Below, in pieces: positions 7,459-14,279 of a DNA stretch of 22,720 nucleotides (positions within the stretch are counted from its first letter, which is position 1; each line of letters begins with the position of its first letter). Under the pieces are notes generated by a model. It was not told the DNA's origin and searched no databases. It was given only the letters and a program-made list of their open reading frames with translations. Position numbers and translations under genes: made by a program. Origin of the DNA: Micavibrio sp. UBA5703 (GTDB lineage Bacteria; Pseudomonadota; Alphaproteobacteria; Micavibrionales; Micavibrionaceae); contig DIHF01000010.1 in assembly GCA_002420015.1 (NCBI GenBank), positions 1-22,720 on the forward strand, given 5' to 3'.

Positions 7459-8929
7459 TGGGAAGTTTTTCGTAGGTTTTCGTAGGGGTAACGTTTTCCG
7501 GCTTGCCAACCAGAACGGTTACGAATTTGTTGGGGGCCAAAAGCCTTTTCGCCACGCGGGTTATATCTTCGATTTTGGCTTCCTTGATCGCTTTTTCGCG
7601 CTGATCCAGATAGTCGATCGGCAGGGAATCGGCCTGGATGGTTAGCAGTGTGGAGGCAATAGAATCCGTCGATGTCAGTGAAAGCGGCAGCGAACCGACA
7701 AGATATGATTTGGCGTTATCAAGTTCCGTCTGCGTGACAGGGGTTTCCAGCATTTTCTTCCATTCTGCCTTTATGATATCCAGAACCTGTCTGACATTGG
7801 CGTTAGCCGTTGATGTCGAAACGGAAATGCCGTTGAAGCGGTAAGTATGATAAAGCCCGGAATAAACGCCGTAGGTTAGACCGCGTTTTTCGCGCACTTC
7901 CTCCATCAGCCGCGAGCCAAACCCCGAACCGCCGAGCGTGAAATTCATGATCTGCGCCATGTGGAAATCCGGGTCGGTGTGCTTGATGCCGGGCTGGATC
8001 ATCTCGATGACGGTTTGCGGGATGTCGATATTATAAAGCGCGGTTTTTCCCTGATTTTGCGTTTCCAGATCGGCCGGGGGCTGCAAAGCGACATTGGGCA
8101 GCTTGCCGAACATCAGATCGAGTGCCGTGCCAAGCTGCTCCGGCGTGATGTCGCCGGCAACACCGACGATGACGTTGTTTTTCCCAAGGCGGAATTTGAC
8201 GAAGTTTTCAAGGTCGATGCTGGTGATGCTTTGGAGCGTCGATAGCGTGCCGCCGCTGTTGAAGGCATAGGGGTGTCCTTCAAACGCCATGTCGTTGAGC
8301 AGCCGCACCGCCATCCAGTCGGGATCGGAGAGGGATGAGCGAATGCGGCTCTGGTTGGAGGCGATCATGCGCGCCACTGGCTCGGGGTCAAAGCGTGGCT
8401 CGTTCAGGGCAAGGCGCATCAGTTCAAAGGCGCGGTCTTTGTTGCGCGTCAATGTCTTGAGGTGGCCGTCGAAATTGTCGCGCCCGCTGCTGAAGGAAAG
8501 ATTGATGGAAAGGTCGCGCAATTCTTTCTGGAAGGTCTGGCTGTCGAGATCGCCCGCGCCCTCGTCTAAAGTGTTGGAAACGATCCGCGAAAGCCCTTGC
8601 TTTTCGGCGGGATCAAGCGCCGCGCCAGCGCCATTGAAAGCAAATTCCAGAGAAATGACGGGGATCGAATGATCCTCAACCAGCCACGCCTTGATGCCGC
8701 CGGGGCTGGTGACTTCCTTTATATCCAGAACCTTGTCCCGGGCCTGAAGCGGTGCGGGGAGGAAGGAGATGGCGATGAAAATAACAAATATTAGACCTGC
8801 TGCAAAAGTTCTGAACGTTCCAAAACTGCGTTTCCCGCGCAAGCGGGAATCTTTGTTTTCAATGGTTTGAAGATCCCCGCTTTCGCGGGGAAGGCACAAA
8901 GGAGACTTTTGCAACAGGGGTGTTCTCAT
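7448..8929 (-). CDS. M16 peptidase-like protein, non-catalytic partner subunit
   Basis: A 493-residue exported protein of the M16B (processing-peptidase-like) family. The zinc motif HxxEH is absent: the equivalent place reads KQGLSRIVSNTLDEGAG (about 110-126). The later substrate-binding segment is kept (GFGSRLMEEVREKRGLTYGVYSG). Catalytic and non-catalytic M16 genes commonly occur side by side and form heterodimers, and the gene just upstream has the intact motif. The start overlaps that gene's stop as ATGA. The hydrophobic core of the signal peptide is at about 46-58, followed by LQA before RDK. Residues 5-45, ahead of it, are encoded by a palindromic repeat element, which makes the n-region abnormally long. 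Confidence 0.88.
   Translation of the reverse strand: MRTPLLQKSPLCLPRESGDLQTIENKDSRLRGKRSFGTFRTFAAGLIFVIFIAISFLPAPLQARDKVLDIKEVTSPGGIKAWLVEDHSIPVISLEFAFNGAGAALDPAEKQGLSRIVSNTLDEGAGDLDSQTFQKELRDLSINLSFSSGRDNFDGHLKTLTRNKDRAFELMRLALNEPRFDPEPVARMIASNQSRIRSSLSDPDWMAVRLLNDMAFEGHPYAFNSGGTLSTLQSITSIDLENFVKFRLGKNNVIVGVAGDITPEQLGTALDLMFGKLPNVALQPPADLETQNQGKTALYNIDIPQTVIEMIQPGIKHTDPDFHMAQIMNFTLGGSGFGSRLMEEVREKRGLTYGVYSGLYHTYRFNGISVSTSTANANVRQVLDIIKAEWKKMLETPVTQTELDNAKSYLVGSLPLSLTSTDSIASTLLTIQADSLPIDYLDQREKAIKEAKIEDITRVAKRLLAPNKFVTVLVGKPENVTPTKTYEKLPNVE
8796..8918. repeat. 123-bp MITE-like palindromic element inside a coding sequence
   Basis: The ends are inverted repeats: CCTGCTGCAAAAGT at 8796-8809 and ACTTTTGCAACAGG at 8905-8918 match at 13 of 14 positions. 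Inside are two hairpins, TTCCCGC-gcaa-GCGGGAA (8832-8849) and CCCCGC-tttc-GCGGGG (8875-8890), each flanked by GAT/ATC so that the inner part is itself nearly symmetric. The architecture resembles REP/BIME or MITE elements common between genes. Here it lies inside the 5' end of the second M16 gene; 123 bp is exactly 41 codons, so the frame is kept. I see no clear target-site duplication. Confidence 0.75.
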
Positions 8930-10371
8930 GGTGCTGCCTTCTCCTGTGTTGCGGATGGTTCCGCCTGTTCCTGATTGTCGTTGGCTGCGGGGGGCGGTTC
9001 AGCCGGGGCGGGGGGGAGGAGATAGCCCGTAACCGGCGCGTGCTCGTATTCCTTGTCGGGGTCGAGGAAACGTCTGGCGACATCGAGAACCTGCGCGGCG
9101 GTAACGCCCTCGATTTTTCTGGGCCAGTATTCGACATCATCGACGCTCGATCCGGTGGTCAGCGCGTAACCAAACGTCATGGCCGGGCCGGTCAGGCTGT
9201 CGCGGGCGTAAACGGCGGCATCCTGCATGCGGGTTTTGGCATCTTTTAATTCGTCTTCCGTAACGCCTTCAGCGACCAGTTTACGGAGCTCCTGTTCGAG
9301 GGCCTGTTCGACCTCTTCAGGGTGTTTGCCGGGGGCGGGGGTAGCGTAAACGCTCAGGGTCGAATCGTCCCATGCGCCGGACTGGTAGCCCATATCCGAC
9401 TCAGTGGCCAGTTTTTGCTCCACCACCAGCGACTTGTAAAACCGCGAGGTCGGCCCGCCGCCCATGATTTCCTCTAAAACCTGTAAAGCAAGTGAATCCG
9501 CAGCGTTCTGGCGGTAGCTGGGGACGCGGTAATCGCGCTGGATGACGGGTTCGCGCATGGCGGGGTGACGTTGCAGGAGTTTCGATTGCGCACCCAGAGG
9601 CGGCGAGAGCGTGCGTTTGCGCTCAGGTATCGTTTCCACGGCGGCCAGAGGGCCGTAGATTTTCTTGGCCAATTCATAAACTGCGTTTCCGGTCACGTCG
9701 CCCGACACGACAAGAACGGCGTTATTGGGACCATACCACTTATCGTAAAAGGCTTTGGCATCGTCCCATGTCAGCGTTTCCATCTCGTGAAACCAGCCGA
9801 TCACAGGCGTGCCGTAGGGATGATTGACGAACAGCATGGCGTCCATCTGCTCGGCGAATTTGGCGCGGGGGTCGTTCTCGATGCGCTGGCGGCGCTCCTC
9901 CAGAATGACTTTGCGCTCCGATTCCACTTCGGCGGGCGGCGGGTTCATACCGCGCATGCGCCCGGCTTCCATCGTCATGACCTTTTCAAGATGATCGACC
10001 GCGATCGACTGGAAATAGGCGGTGTAGTCCTGCCCCGTGAAGGCGTTGTCGTTGCCGCCGAGCGCCCGAATCGTTTTTGAAAATTCGCCGGGCGCCATCC
10101 CCTCGGAGCCTTTGAACATCAGGTGCTCCATGAAATGCGCAATGCCGGACTTGCCGGGCGGCTCGTCGGCTCTGCCGACCTTGTACCAGACCATATGCGT
10201 GACGACGGGTGTGCGGTGATTGGGAATGACGACGATCTGAAGCCCGTTGTCGAGTTTGAACGTTTCCGCGTTGAAAATTTTCTCGCTCGCTACAGGCGCT
10301 TGCGTTTCTGCCTGCGCGTAAGCGTGCAACGGACTCAGTGCAAGAATTGCCAGAACAACGATGCGGATCAT
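8926..10371 (-). CDS. M16 family zinc metallopeptidase, catalytic subunit
   Basis: A 481-residue exported protease of the insulinase/processing-peptidase fold. The zinc motif HFMEH lies at about 79-83 within SGIAHFMEHLMFKG, with the third ligand Glu in ERKVILEERRQR about 76 residues later, as the family requires. The first 20 residues, MIRIVVLAILALSPLHAYAQ, are a textbook signal peptide, so it should act in the periplasm. An ATG 16 codons upstream (10419) is also open and lies after the preceding stop; I prefer 10371 because of the signal peptide, though no strong ribosome binding site supports either. The C-terminal 30 residues are rich in Pro, Ala and Glu and look unstructured. Its TGA overlaps the start of the non-catalytic partner. 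Confidence 0.92.
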   Translation of the reverse strand: MIRIVVLAILALSPLHAYAQAETQAPVASEKIFNAETFKLDNGLQIVVIPNHRTPVVTHMVWYKVGRADEPPGKSGIAHFMEHLMFKGSEGMAPGEFSKTIRALGGNDNAFTGQDYTAYFQSIAVDHLEKVMTMEAGRMRGMNPPPAEVESERKVILEERRQRIENDPRAKFAEQMDAMLFVNHPYGTPVIGWFHEMETLTWDDAKAFYDKWYGPNNAVLVVSGDVTGNAVYELAKKIYGPLAAVETIPERKRTLSPPLGAQSKLLQRHPAMREPVIQRDYRVPSYRQNAADSLALQVLEEIMGGGPTSRFYKSLVVEQKLATESDMGYQSGAWDDSTLSVYATPAPGKHPEEVEQALEQELRKLVAEGVTEDELKDAKTRMQDAAVYARDSLTGPAMTFGYALTTGSSVDDVEYWPRKIEGVTAAQVLDVARRFLDPDKEYEHAPVTGYLLPPAPAEPPPAANDNQEQAEPSATQEKAAP

Positions 10372-10445
10372 GGCTATGAATTTAGAGGGCTTGAGGGCCG
10401 GGGACAAGGCGTAAACCATCCCGCAAAAAAACTTTTCAACGCGAA

Positions 10446-10997
10446 TTATTCTATGGTGGAGGGTGTTTCGCCCTCGGTCACGGGCTTGCCCTGTTCGGCG
10501 TTCTTGCGCAGGCGCTCGGCTTCGGCGGCCTGATCGACGACGCTGGCCGGGGCTTCACCTTTCCCGCCCGCAAGGCCGAGGATTTTTTTGGCGACGGGAA
10601 CATTTTGTTCCTCAAGGTCGGAGGTTTCGCTATCGACCCTTCGGCGGATATTGGGATCGACGTTGCCGCCGCCCGCTTTTTGCAGAAGAATCGACTCGCC
10701 GTCTGTCTTGCTGCTGGAGGTTTGTTGCTGGCCTTCGCCGCCGAAAACGGCATCACGCGCCAGTTCCGAGGTTGCCTGTTCCTGCGGGCGCGGCGCGCCG
10801 GGACGCGGCGGGCGCAGCGAATAATCGGGCGGCATGGCCAGCGGGGCGCGCTTGACCACCGCGAATTCGTCCGGCGCCTGCTTGTTGAGGCCGAGCTCCT
10901 CCTTGACACCTCCGCATCCGGTAAATGCGGCGCAGAGAGCGATCAGGAACAAAGACGGGATACGATTCTTCATGGTCACGACAGTATAGGGTCTCAT
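10446..10997 (-). CDS. DUF3035/BamF-like outer-membrane lipoprotein
   Basis: A 183-residue predicted lipoprotein. A hydrophobic signal (about 13-24) ends in FTGC with the lipid-attachment Cys at residue 28. It is followed by LNKQAPDEFAVVKRAPLAMPPDYSLRPPRPG, which contains the xPDEF motif shared by the BamC N-terminus and BamF, the alphaproteobacterial BAM-complex lipoprotein. BamF is thought to contact BamD during outer-membrane protein assembly. The rest is polar and low in complexity. Its ATG overlaps the lspA stop as ATGA, and LspA is the enzyme that would process this lipoprotein. A second ATG at 10973 would give a shorter signal peptide and is also possible. Confidence 0.82.
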   Translation of the reverse strand: MRPYTVVTMKNRIPSLFLIALCAAFTGCGGVKEELGLNKQAPDEFAVVKRAPLAMPPDYSLRPPRPGAPRPQEQATSELARDAVFGGEGQQQTSSSKTDGESILLQKAGGGNVDPNIRRRVDSETSDLEEQNVPVAKKILGLAGGKGEAPASVVDQAAEAERLRKNAEQGKPVTEGETPSTIE

Positions 10998-11530
10998 GCT
11001 TTTTTTTCAAGAAATATGGAATGAAAGATCAACAGGAAGATGCCGACGACCACGCAGCTATCGGCTATGTTAAAGGCGGGGTAGTGAATGTCTCCGATAT
11101 GAAAATCGAGGAAGTCGATCACGGCGCCGAATCTGATACGGTCGATGACGTTGCCGATCGCCCCGCCGATCACCAGCGCGATGGCGACACCCTGAAACCA
11201 CGAGGTGCTTCTGAACAGCCAGACAATAAAAAAGGCCGTAATCGCGAGCGGCATGGCTATGAGAAAATTGGTTGCCGCGCCGCCGCCCAGCATGCCGAAA
11301 CTGATTCCCTGATTCCACACCATGACGATATTGAAAAAGGGGAAAATCTCGATGGCCGTATAGGGCATTTTTTCGGGCGCTTTCACGATCCACGAAATCA
11401 GATCGACAAAGATGACATCGAATTTGGGGCGGATGACAAGTTCCGTAACGGCCCATTTGCTGATCTGGTCGATGACAATGGCATCGAGCGCGATGTTCAG
11501 CAGAATGAGTTTTCGTGCCAGCGGGTTCAT
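10994..11530 (-). CDS. lspA: Lipoprotein signal peptidase (signal peptidase II)
   Basis: A 178-residue inner-membrane aspartyl protease that cleaves the signal peptide of diacylated prolipoproteins. It has the conserved early Asp in VIDQISKW (D21), NQGISFGM (73-80), and the two catalytic aspartates in GGAIGNVIDRIRFG (D130) and PAFNIADS (D157). Their 27-residue spacing equals that in E. coli LspA. Four transmembrane segments fit (about 8-24, 66-82, 90-107, 155-173). A longer reading from 11566 would need a TTG start inside a hairpin repeat, so I chose the ATG at 11530. It follows doxX by 48 nt and overlaps the BamF-like gene by 4 nt. Confidence 0.95.
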   Translation of the reverse strand: MNPLARKLILLNIALDAIVIDQISKWAVTELVIRPKFDVIFVDLISWIVKAPEKMPYTAIEIFPFFNIVMVWNQGISFGMLGGGAATNFLIAMPLAITAFFIVWLFRSTSWFQGVAIALVIGGAIGNVIDRIRFGAVIDFLDFHIGDIHYPAFNIADSCVVVGIFLLIFHSIFLEKKA

Positions 11531-11550
11531 GCGCGCCAGTAGTGCATATT

Positions 11551-11574
11551 TGCCCCTCCCGCGCAAGCGGGGAT
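11551..11574. repeat. Short GC-rich hairpin between doxX and lspA
   Basis: CCCGC (11558-11562) and GCGGG (11567-11571) form a 5-bp stem with a gcaa loop, flanked by CCCC and GGAT. The core is the same CCCGCgcaaGCGGG found in the element at 8832-8849, so this is probably a remnant of the same repeat family. It lies just after the doxX stop and may separate the buf genes from lspA at RNA level; no U-tract follows on the minus strand, so a classical terminator is unlikely. Confidence 0.5.
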
Positions 11575-11578
11575 GCCG

Positions 11579-12046
11579 TCACGATTTGCGGATAAATTTC
11601 AAAAGCAGGTGGTCCAGCGAGAATTTCCCCGGCCCCATGACAAGGGGAACTGCCAGAAGCATCATCCACAGGTAATGATCAGCGTTCATCAGGCCGTATT
11701 CGGCTGGGATTGCAAACTGAATAACCGCCGTCATGACCAGCAACCCGGCAGCCCCTGCGCGCCCGAACAATCCAAGCGCCAGAAGGATGGGCAAAACTAG
11801 CTCGCCGCCCGTTCCGCCGATGGCGGCGAGTTCGGCGGGGATGCCGGGAAGGGGATGCACGTCCCTGAACAGGTAAACCGTGGTATCCCACTGACCGTTG
11901 AGAAAGCTTTTGAATTTGATAAGGCCCGATGTGAAAAAAATATCTGCCATAAAAAGGCGAATGCCCAGCACAAGCAAAGGTGAAAGAAAATTATTGGCCA
12001 GAATGCGCAAAGGCTCCAGCATGGTGTCGGTTTTGGTCAGAATCAT
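11579..12046 (-). CDS. DoxX-family membrane protein of the bufferin operon
   Basis: A 155-residue protein with four predicted membrane helices (about 22-42, 72-92, 96-114, 125-139). The N-terminal pattern LGIRLFMADIFFTSGLIKFKSF and the GGTGGELVLPILLALGLFGRAGA segment are typical of DoxX. GGAG at 12056-12059 lies 9 nt before the ATG and supports the start. DoxX proteins regularly close DUF2282-DUF692-DUF2063 operons. Their role there is unproven; a quinone-linked redox function during maturation or metal handling is a common proposal. Confidence 0.9.
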   Translation of the reverse strand: MILTKTDTMLEPLRILANNFLSPLLVLGIRLFMADIFFTSGLIKFKSFLNGQWDTTVYLFRDVHPLPGIPAELAAIGGTGGELVLPILLALGLFGRAGAAGLLVMTAVIQFAIPAEYGLMNADHYLWMMLLAVPLVMGPGKFSLDHLLLKFIRKS

Positions 12047-12076
12047 GGTTTCAATCTCCGTCAGGAAAAGTATTGT

Positions 12077-12856
12077 CTATATATTCGCCTGCGGCGCGGA
12101 AAAGGTTTCAAGGGCGACATGACGTTGCAAAAACCCCTGAAAATCAAAGCTTTCATGTTTTTCGAGCGTTTGTTCCAGCGCCTCTTCAAGCGCCGTTTCG
12201 TGCCCCAAGGCTTCAAGCATGGCGTACTCGGCCTCATCGAGTTTAACGATAACGGAATCGAGCGCCGGTCTGTAAATCATCAGTTTTACGCCGCCTGTGT
12301 CGATGTTCATGGTTTTGGCCGGGTCGTCCTCCATGCAAAAATCCCTGATATCGCTCAGGGGGTATTTTGAGGAAATCAGCCGGATGCTTTTTCTTAGCTC
12401 CAGTTTCAGGTTTTCCGGCGGCGCGGCGGCAAGATTTTTTGCAGTCAGCGGTTCGTCGTCGGGCGCGTGATAGGCTTCGTTCATGGCGATTTCCAGCCGC
12501 GCTATATCCGGCAGATAGGGCATGGCTTTTGCCAACTCATAATTTTCGATGAATGAATCGAACGTCGCGCCATAAAAGCTAAGACAGCCTTGGGTTGGCG
12601 GGTTTTCAAGGACAAAGTGGCGCGACATCATTTCAAGGAAATCGCGCCCGACCAGTTTTTCCAAAAGCGGGTGGCTGTTGATCATGACATCGGTCAGGCT
12701 GCCGACGATGTTGTTGCGGTAGACTTTTAAACGCACGGGCAGGGGGATGTCGCCGGATTCAAACAGCGCGGCGAAATCCGTTGGCGGATCATCCAGAACT
12801 TTCGGATGGTCCAGCATCGTGTCCTTGAATCTCTTTTGAACTTCACTCAGCCGCAT
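12077..12856 (-). CDS. bufC: BufC-like DUF2063 protein, partner of the MNIO enzyme
   Basis: A 259-residue protein with the DUF2063 pattern at its N-terminus: F..ALF..GDIPLPVRLKVYRNNIVGSLTDVMINSHPLLEKLVGRDFL, with YRNN at 46-49. A second, less conserved domain follows. DUF2063 proteins accompany DUF692 (MNIO) enzymes and are thought to bring the precursor peptide to the enzyme; the old name 'putative DNA-binding' comes from remote structural similarity. The frame stays open upstream to 12916, but that would overlap bufB by 74 nt and adds a lysine-rich stretch, so I chose the ATG at 12856, which overlaps bufB by 14 nt. Confidence 0.88.
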   Translation of the reverse strand: MRLSEVQKRFKDTMLDHPKVLDDPPTDFAALFESGDIPLPVRLKVYRNNIVGSLTDVMINSHPLLEKLVGRDFLEMMSRHFVLENPPTQGCLSFYGATFDSFIENYELAKAMPYLPDIARLEIAMNEAYHAPDDEPLTAKNLAAAPPENLKLELRKSIRLISSKYPLSDIRDFCMEDDPAKTMNIDTGGVKLMIYRPALDSVIVKLDEAEYAMLEALGHETALEEALEQTLEKHESFDFQGFLQRHVALETFSAPQANI

Positions 12857-13745
12857 TGGCGATGCTTTCACTTGTAACTTTTTTGATAATTTGGCGGGCT
12901 TTTGCTGCTTCTTCAACCAGCTTTGAAAGCGGCGGGAAATCCTGATCCCATTCGATCAGCGTCGGTACAGGCCCCAGCCGCCGCACGGCGTGTTCGTACA
13001 AATCCCAGACGTCCTTTTTGACGGGGCGGGAATGCGTATCGACCAGAATGATTCCGCTTTCCGCCTCTTTTTCGATGTGTCCGGCCAGATGGATTTCGCC
13101 GACCTTTCCGGCATTGATGCCGTCGATATATTCAAACGGATCGAAACCGTGATTATGCGACTGCACGAAAATATTGTTGATATCGAGCAACAGGCCGCAG
13201 CCTGTTTTTTGCGCGGCGCGGTTCATGAATTCATATTCGGTCATTTCATTGTTGGCGAACGCGACGTAAGTCGACGGGTTTTCGACAAGAATCGTCCGGC
13301 CGAAATAATCCTGCGTCTGTGAAATGTTGCGGCAGAGCGTATCCAGCGTTTCCTGCGTGTAAGGTAGCGGCAGAAGGTCGTTCAGATGCGCGTTGCCGCT
13401 GGCGCTCCAGGAGGCATGATCGGAAACGTTGAAGGGCTGGTAAATGTCGATAAGCTCCTTGAAACGGCGCAGGTGGTCTTCGCTGACCGGTTCGGCGGAG
13501 CCGAGGGAAAGGCCGACGGCATGCAGGCTGATCTGGTATTTTTCGCGGGCCTTGGACAGGAAATGCCGATGCGCGCCGCCGCCGAAGTAATTTTCCGGGT
13601 GAACCTCGAGCCAGCCGACAGCGGGCGGACTTTCGGTCACTTCCCTGTAATAGGGGTGCCTCAAACCAATACCCACCGGATCGATTGGTTTCGAAGCCGG
13701 TGGGTATGATTGTACTTTTGTAATGTCTGAAGGAATTTCAGACAT
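12843..13745 (-). CDS. bufB: BufB, DUF692/MNIO multinuclear iron oxidative enzyme
   Basis: A 300-residue cytoplasmic TIM-barrel protein. The conserved metal-binding segments appear in order: GIGLRHPYY (H30), GWLEVHPENYF (E47, E51), SLHAVGLSLG (H75), VSDHASW (D109, H110), LVENPSTY (E155, N156), LLLDINNIFVQSHNHG (D188, N191, H197, H199), EIHLAGH (H219, H223), VDTHSRPV (D236, H238) and LIEWDQD (E265, D267). MNIO enzymes use two or three iron ions and oxygen to modify Cys residues of partner peptides; in bufferins they make sulfur-containing heterocycles that bind copper. The substrate is expected to be the product of bufA, which lies 6 bp upstream. The full set of ligands suggests an active enzyme. 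Confidence 0.95.
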   Translation of the reverse strand: MSEIPSDITKVQSYPPASKPIDPVGIGLRHPYYREVTESPPAVGWLEVHPENYFGGGAHRHFLSKAREKYQISLHAVGLSLGSAEPVSEDHLRRFKELIDIYQPFNVSDHASWSASGNAHLNDLLPLPYTQETLDTLCRNISQTQDYFGRTILVENPSTYVAFANNEMTEYEFMNRAAQKTGCGLLLDINNIFVQSHNHGFDPFEYIDGINAGKVGEIHLAGHIEKEAESGIILVDTHSRPVKKDVWDLYEHAVRRLGPVPTLIEWDQDFPPLSKLVEEAAKARQIIKKVTSESIANAAE

Positions 13746-13751
13746 CAGATA

Positions 13752-14114
13752 TTAGTGAGCGTCGCCATGCGCTTCGCCTTCATGGGCTGCATCGGCAGCG
13801 CCTTCGGCATCAGCAGGAGCGGCAGCGGCATCAGCAGGAGCTGCTTCTGCAGCTGCTGTGGAACCGCCAGCAAGACGGTCGCAAAGACCGGCGGGCAGGG
13901 AGATGAACTCGCCGCCATCGGAATCAGCGGTGGCCTGGCCAGCGCAAGCGTGCGACTTCGAAGCGTTGGCGCAGTCATTCGCGCCCGCTTTTACAACGCC
14001 GTAGCACTTTTCGTTGGCAACGGCATCTTCTGCCATAGCGGAGGTGGATGCGCCCGCGATCGTCAGGGCAACTGCGCTTGCAATCAGTGTATTCAGTGTC
14101 TTTTTGTTAATCAT
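13752..14114 (-). CDS. bufA: BufA, DUF2282 bufferin-type RiPP precursor with His-rich tail
   Basis: A 120-residue secreted peptide. A signal peptide ends at AMA before EDAVANEK. The DUF2282 core carries four Cys: KCYGVVKAGANDC (C37, C48), SHACAGQ (C57) and LPAGLCDRL (C78). In characterised bufferins the core Cys are partly converted by the MNIO enzyme to thiooxazole-type heterocycles, and the mature peptide binds copper in the periplasm. Residues 83-110 are almost only Ala, Asp, Glu and Pro. The end, HEGEAHGDAH, has three His and looks like an added metal-binding tail. GGAGGAG at 14124-14130 sets the start at 14114. The first gene of the buf operon, preceded by a sigma-F-type promoter. Confidence 0.92.
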   Translation of the reverse strand: MINKKTLNTLIASAVALTIAGASTSAMAEDAVANEKCYGVVKAGANDCANASKSHACAGQATADSDGGEFISLPAGLCDRLAGGSTAAAEAAPADAAAAPADAEGAADAAHEGEAHGDAH

Positions 14115-14123
14115 CTTAGTTAA

Positions 14124-14130
14124 CTCCTCC
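14124..14130 (-). promoter_or_regulatory. Strong ribosome binding site of bufA
   Basis: On the minus strand GGAGGAG lies 9 nt before the ATG at 14114. It is one of the best Shine-Dalgarno sequences in the window, as expected for a highly produced small sequestering peptide. It also rules out a longer reading that would start with TTG inside this very sequence. Confidence 0.85.
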
Positions 14131-14187
14131 AAGAGTTTTGTTTGGTGATGAGATATACGGGATTATACTCCCTCCGTCCTCAAACCC

Positions 14188-14213
14188 TTCGGTCACGGAC
14201 AGGGCATGGTTAC
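14188..14213 (-). promoter_or_regulatory. Sigma-F (ECF)-type promoter of the buf operon
   Basis: On the minus strand GTAACC (14213-14208) is followed after exactly 16 nt by CGAA (14191-14188). From memory, this is the consensus reported for Caulobacter crescentus sigma-F, an ECF factor responding to heavy metals and oxidants, whose targets include the homologous DUF2282-DUF692-DUF2063-DoxX operon. Transcription would start near 14181, giving a leader of about 67 nt. A TATAAT on the same strand (14167-14162) has no matching -35 box and lies within this leader. An identical box pair precedes msrA at 19099-19124. Confidence 0.8.
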
Positions 14214-14279
14214 ATAGCTGTATAAAAAAATGGAGTCCCAAGTTGCATTTAATTCATAATATTTTTACAAGATGGTGCT

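Noticed and set aside
11530..11566. Longer LspA starting at TTG 11566
   Set aside because: It would begin within the GC hairpin and add 12 basic residues not expected before the first helix; the ATG at 11530 gives the normal family start.
14162..14167. TATAAT on the minus strand upstream of bufA as a housekeeping promoter
   Set aside because: The -35 position at 16-18 nt reads GAAGGG or similar, with no likeness to TTGACA, and the sigma-F box pair upstream explains expression better. It may be only part of an AT-rich leader.
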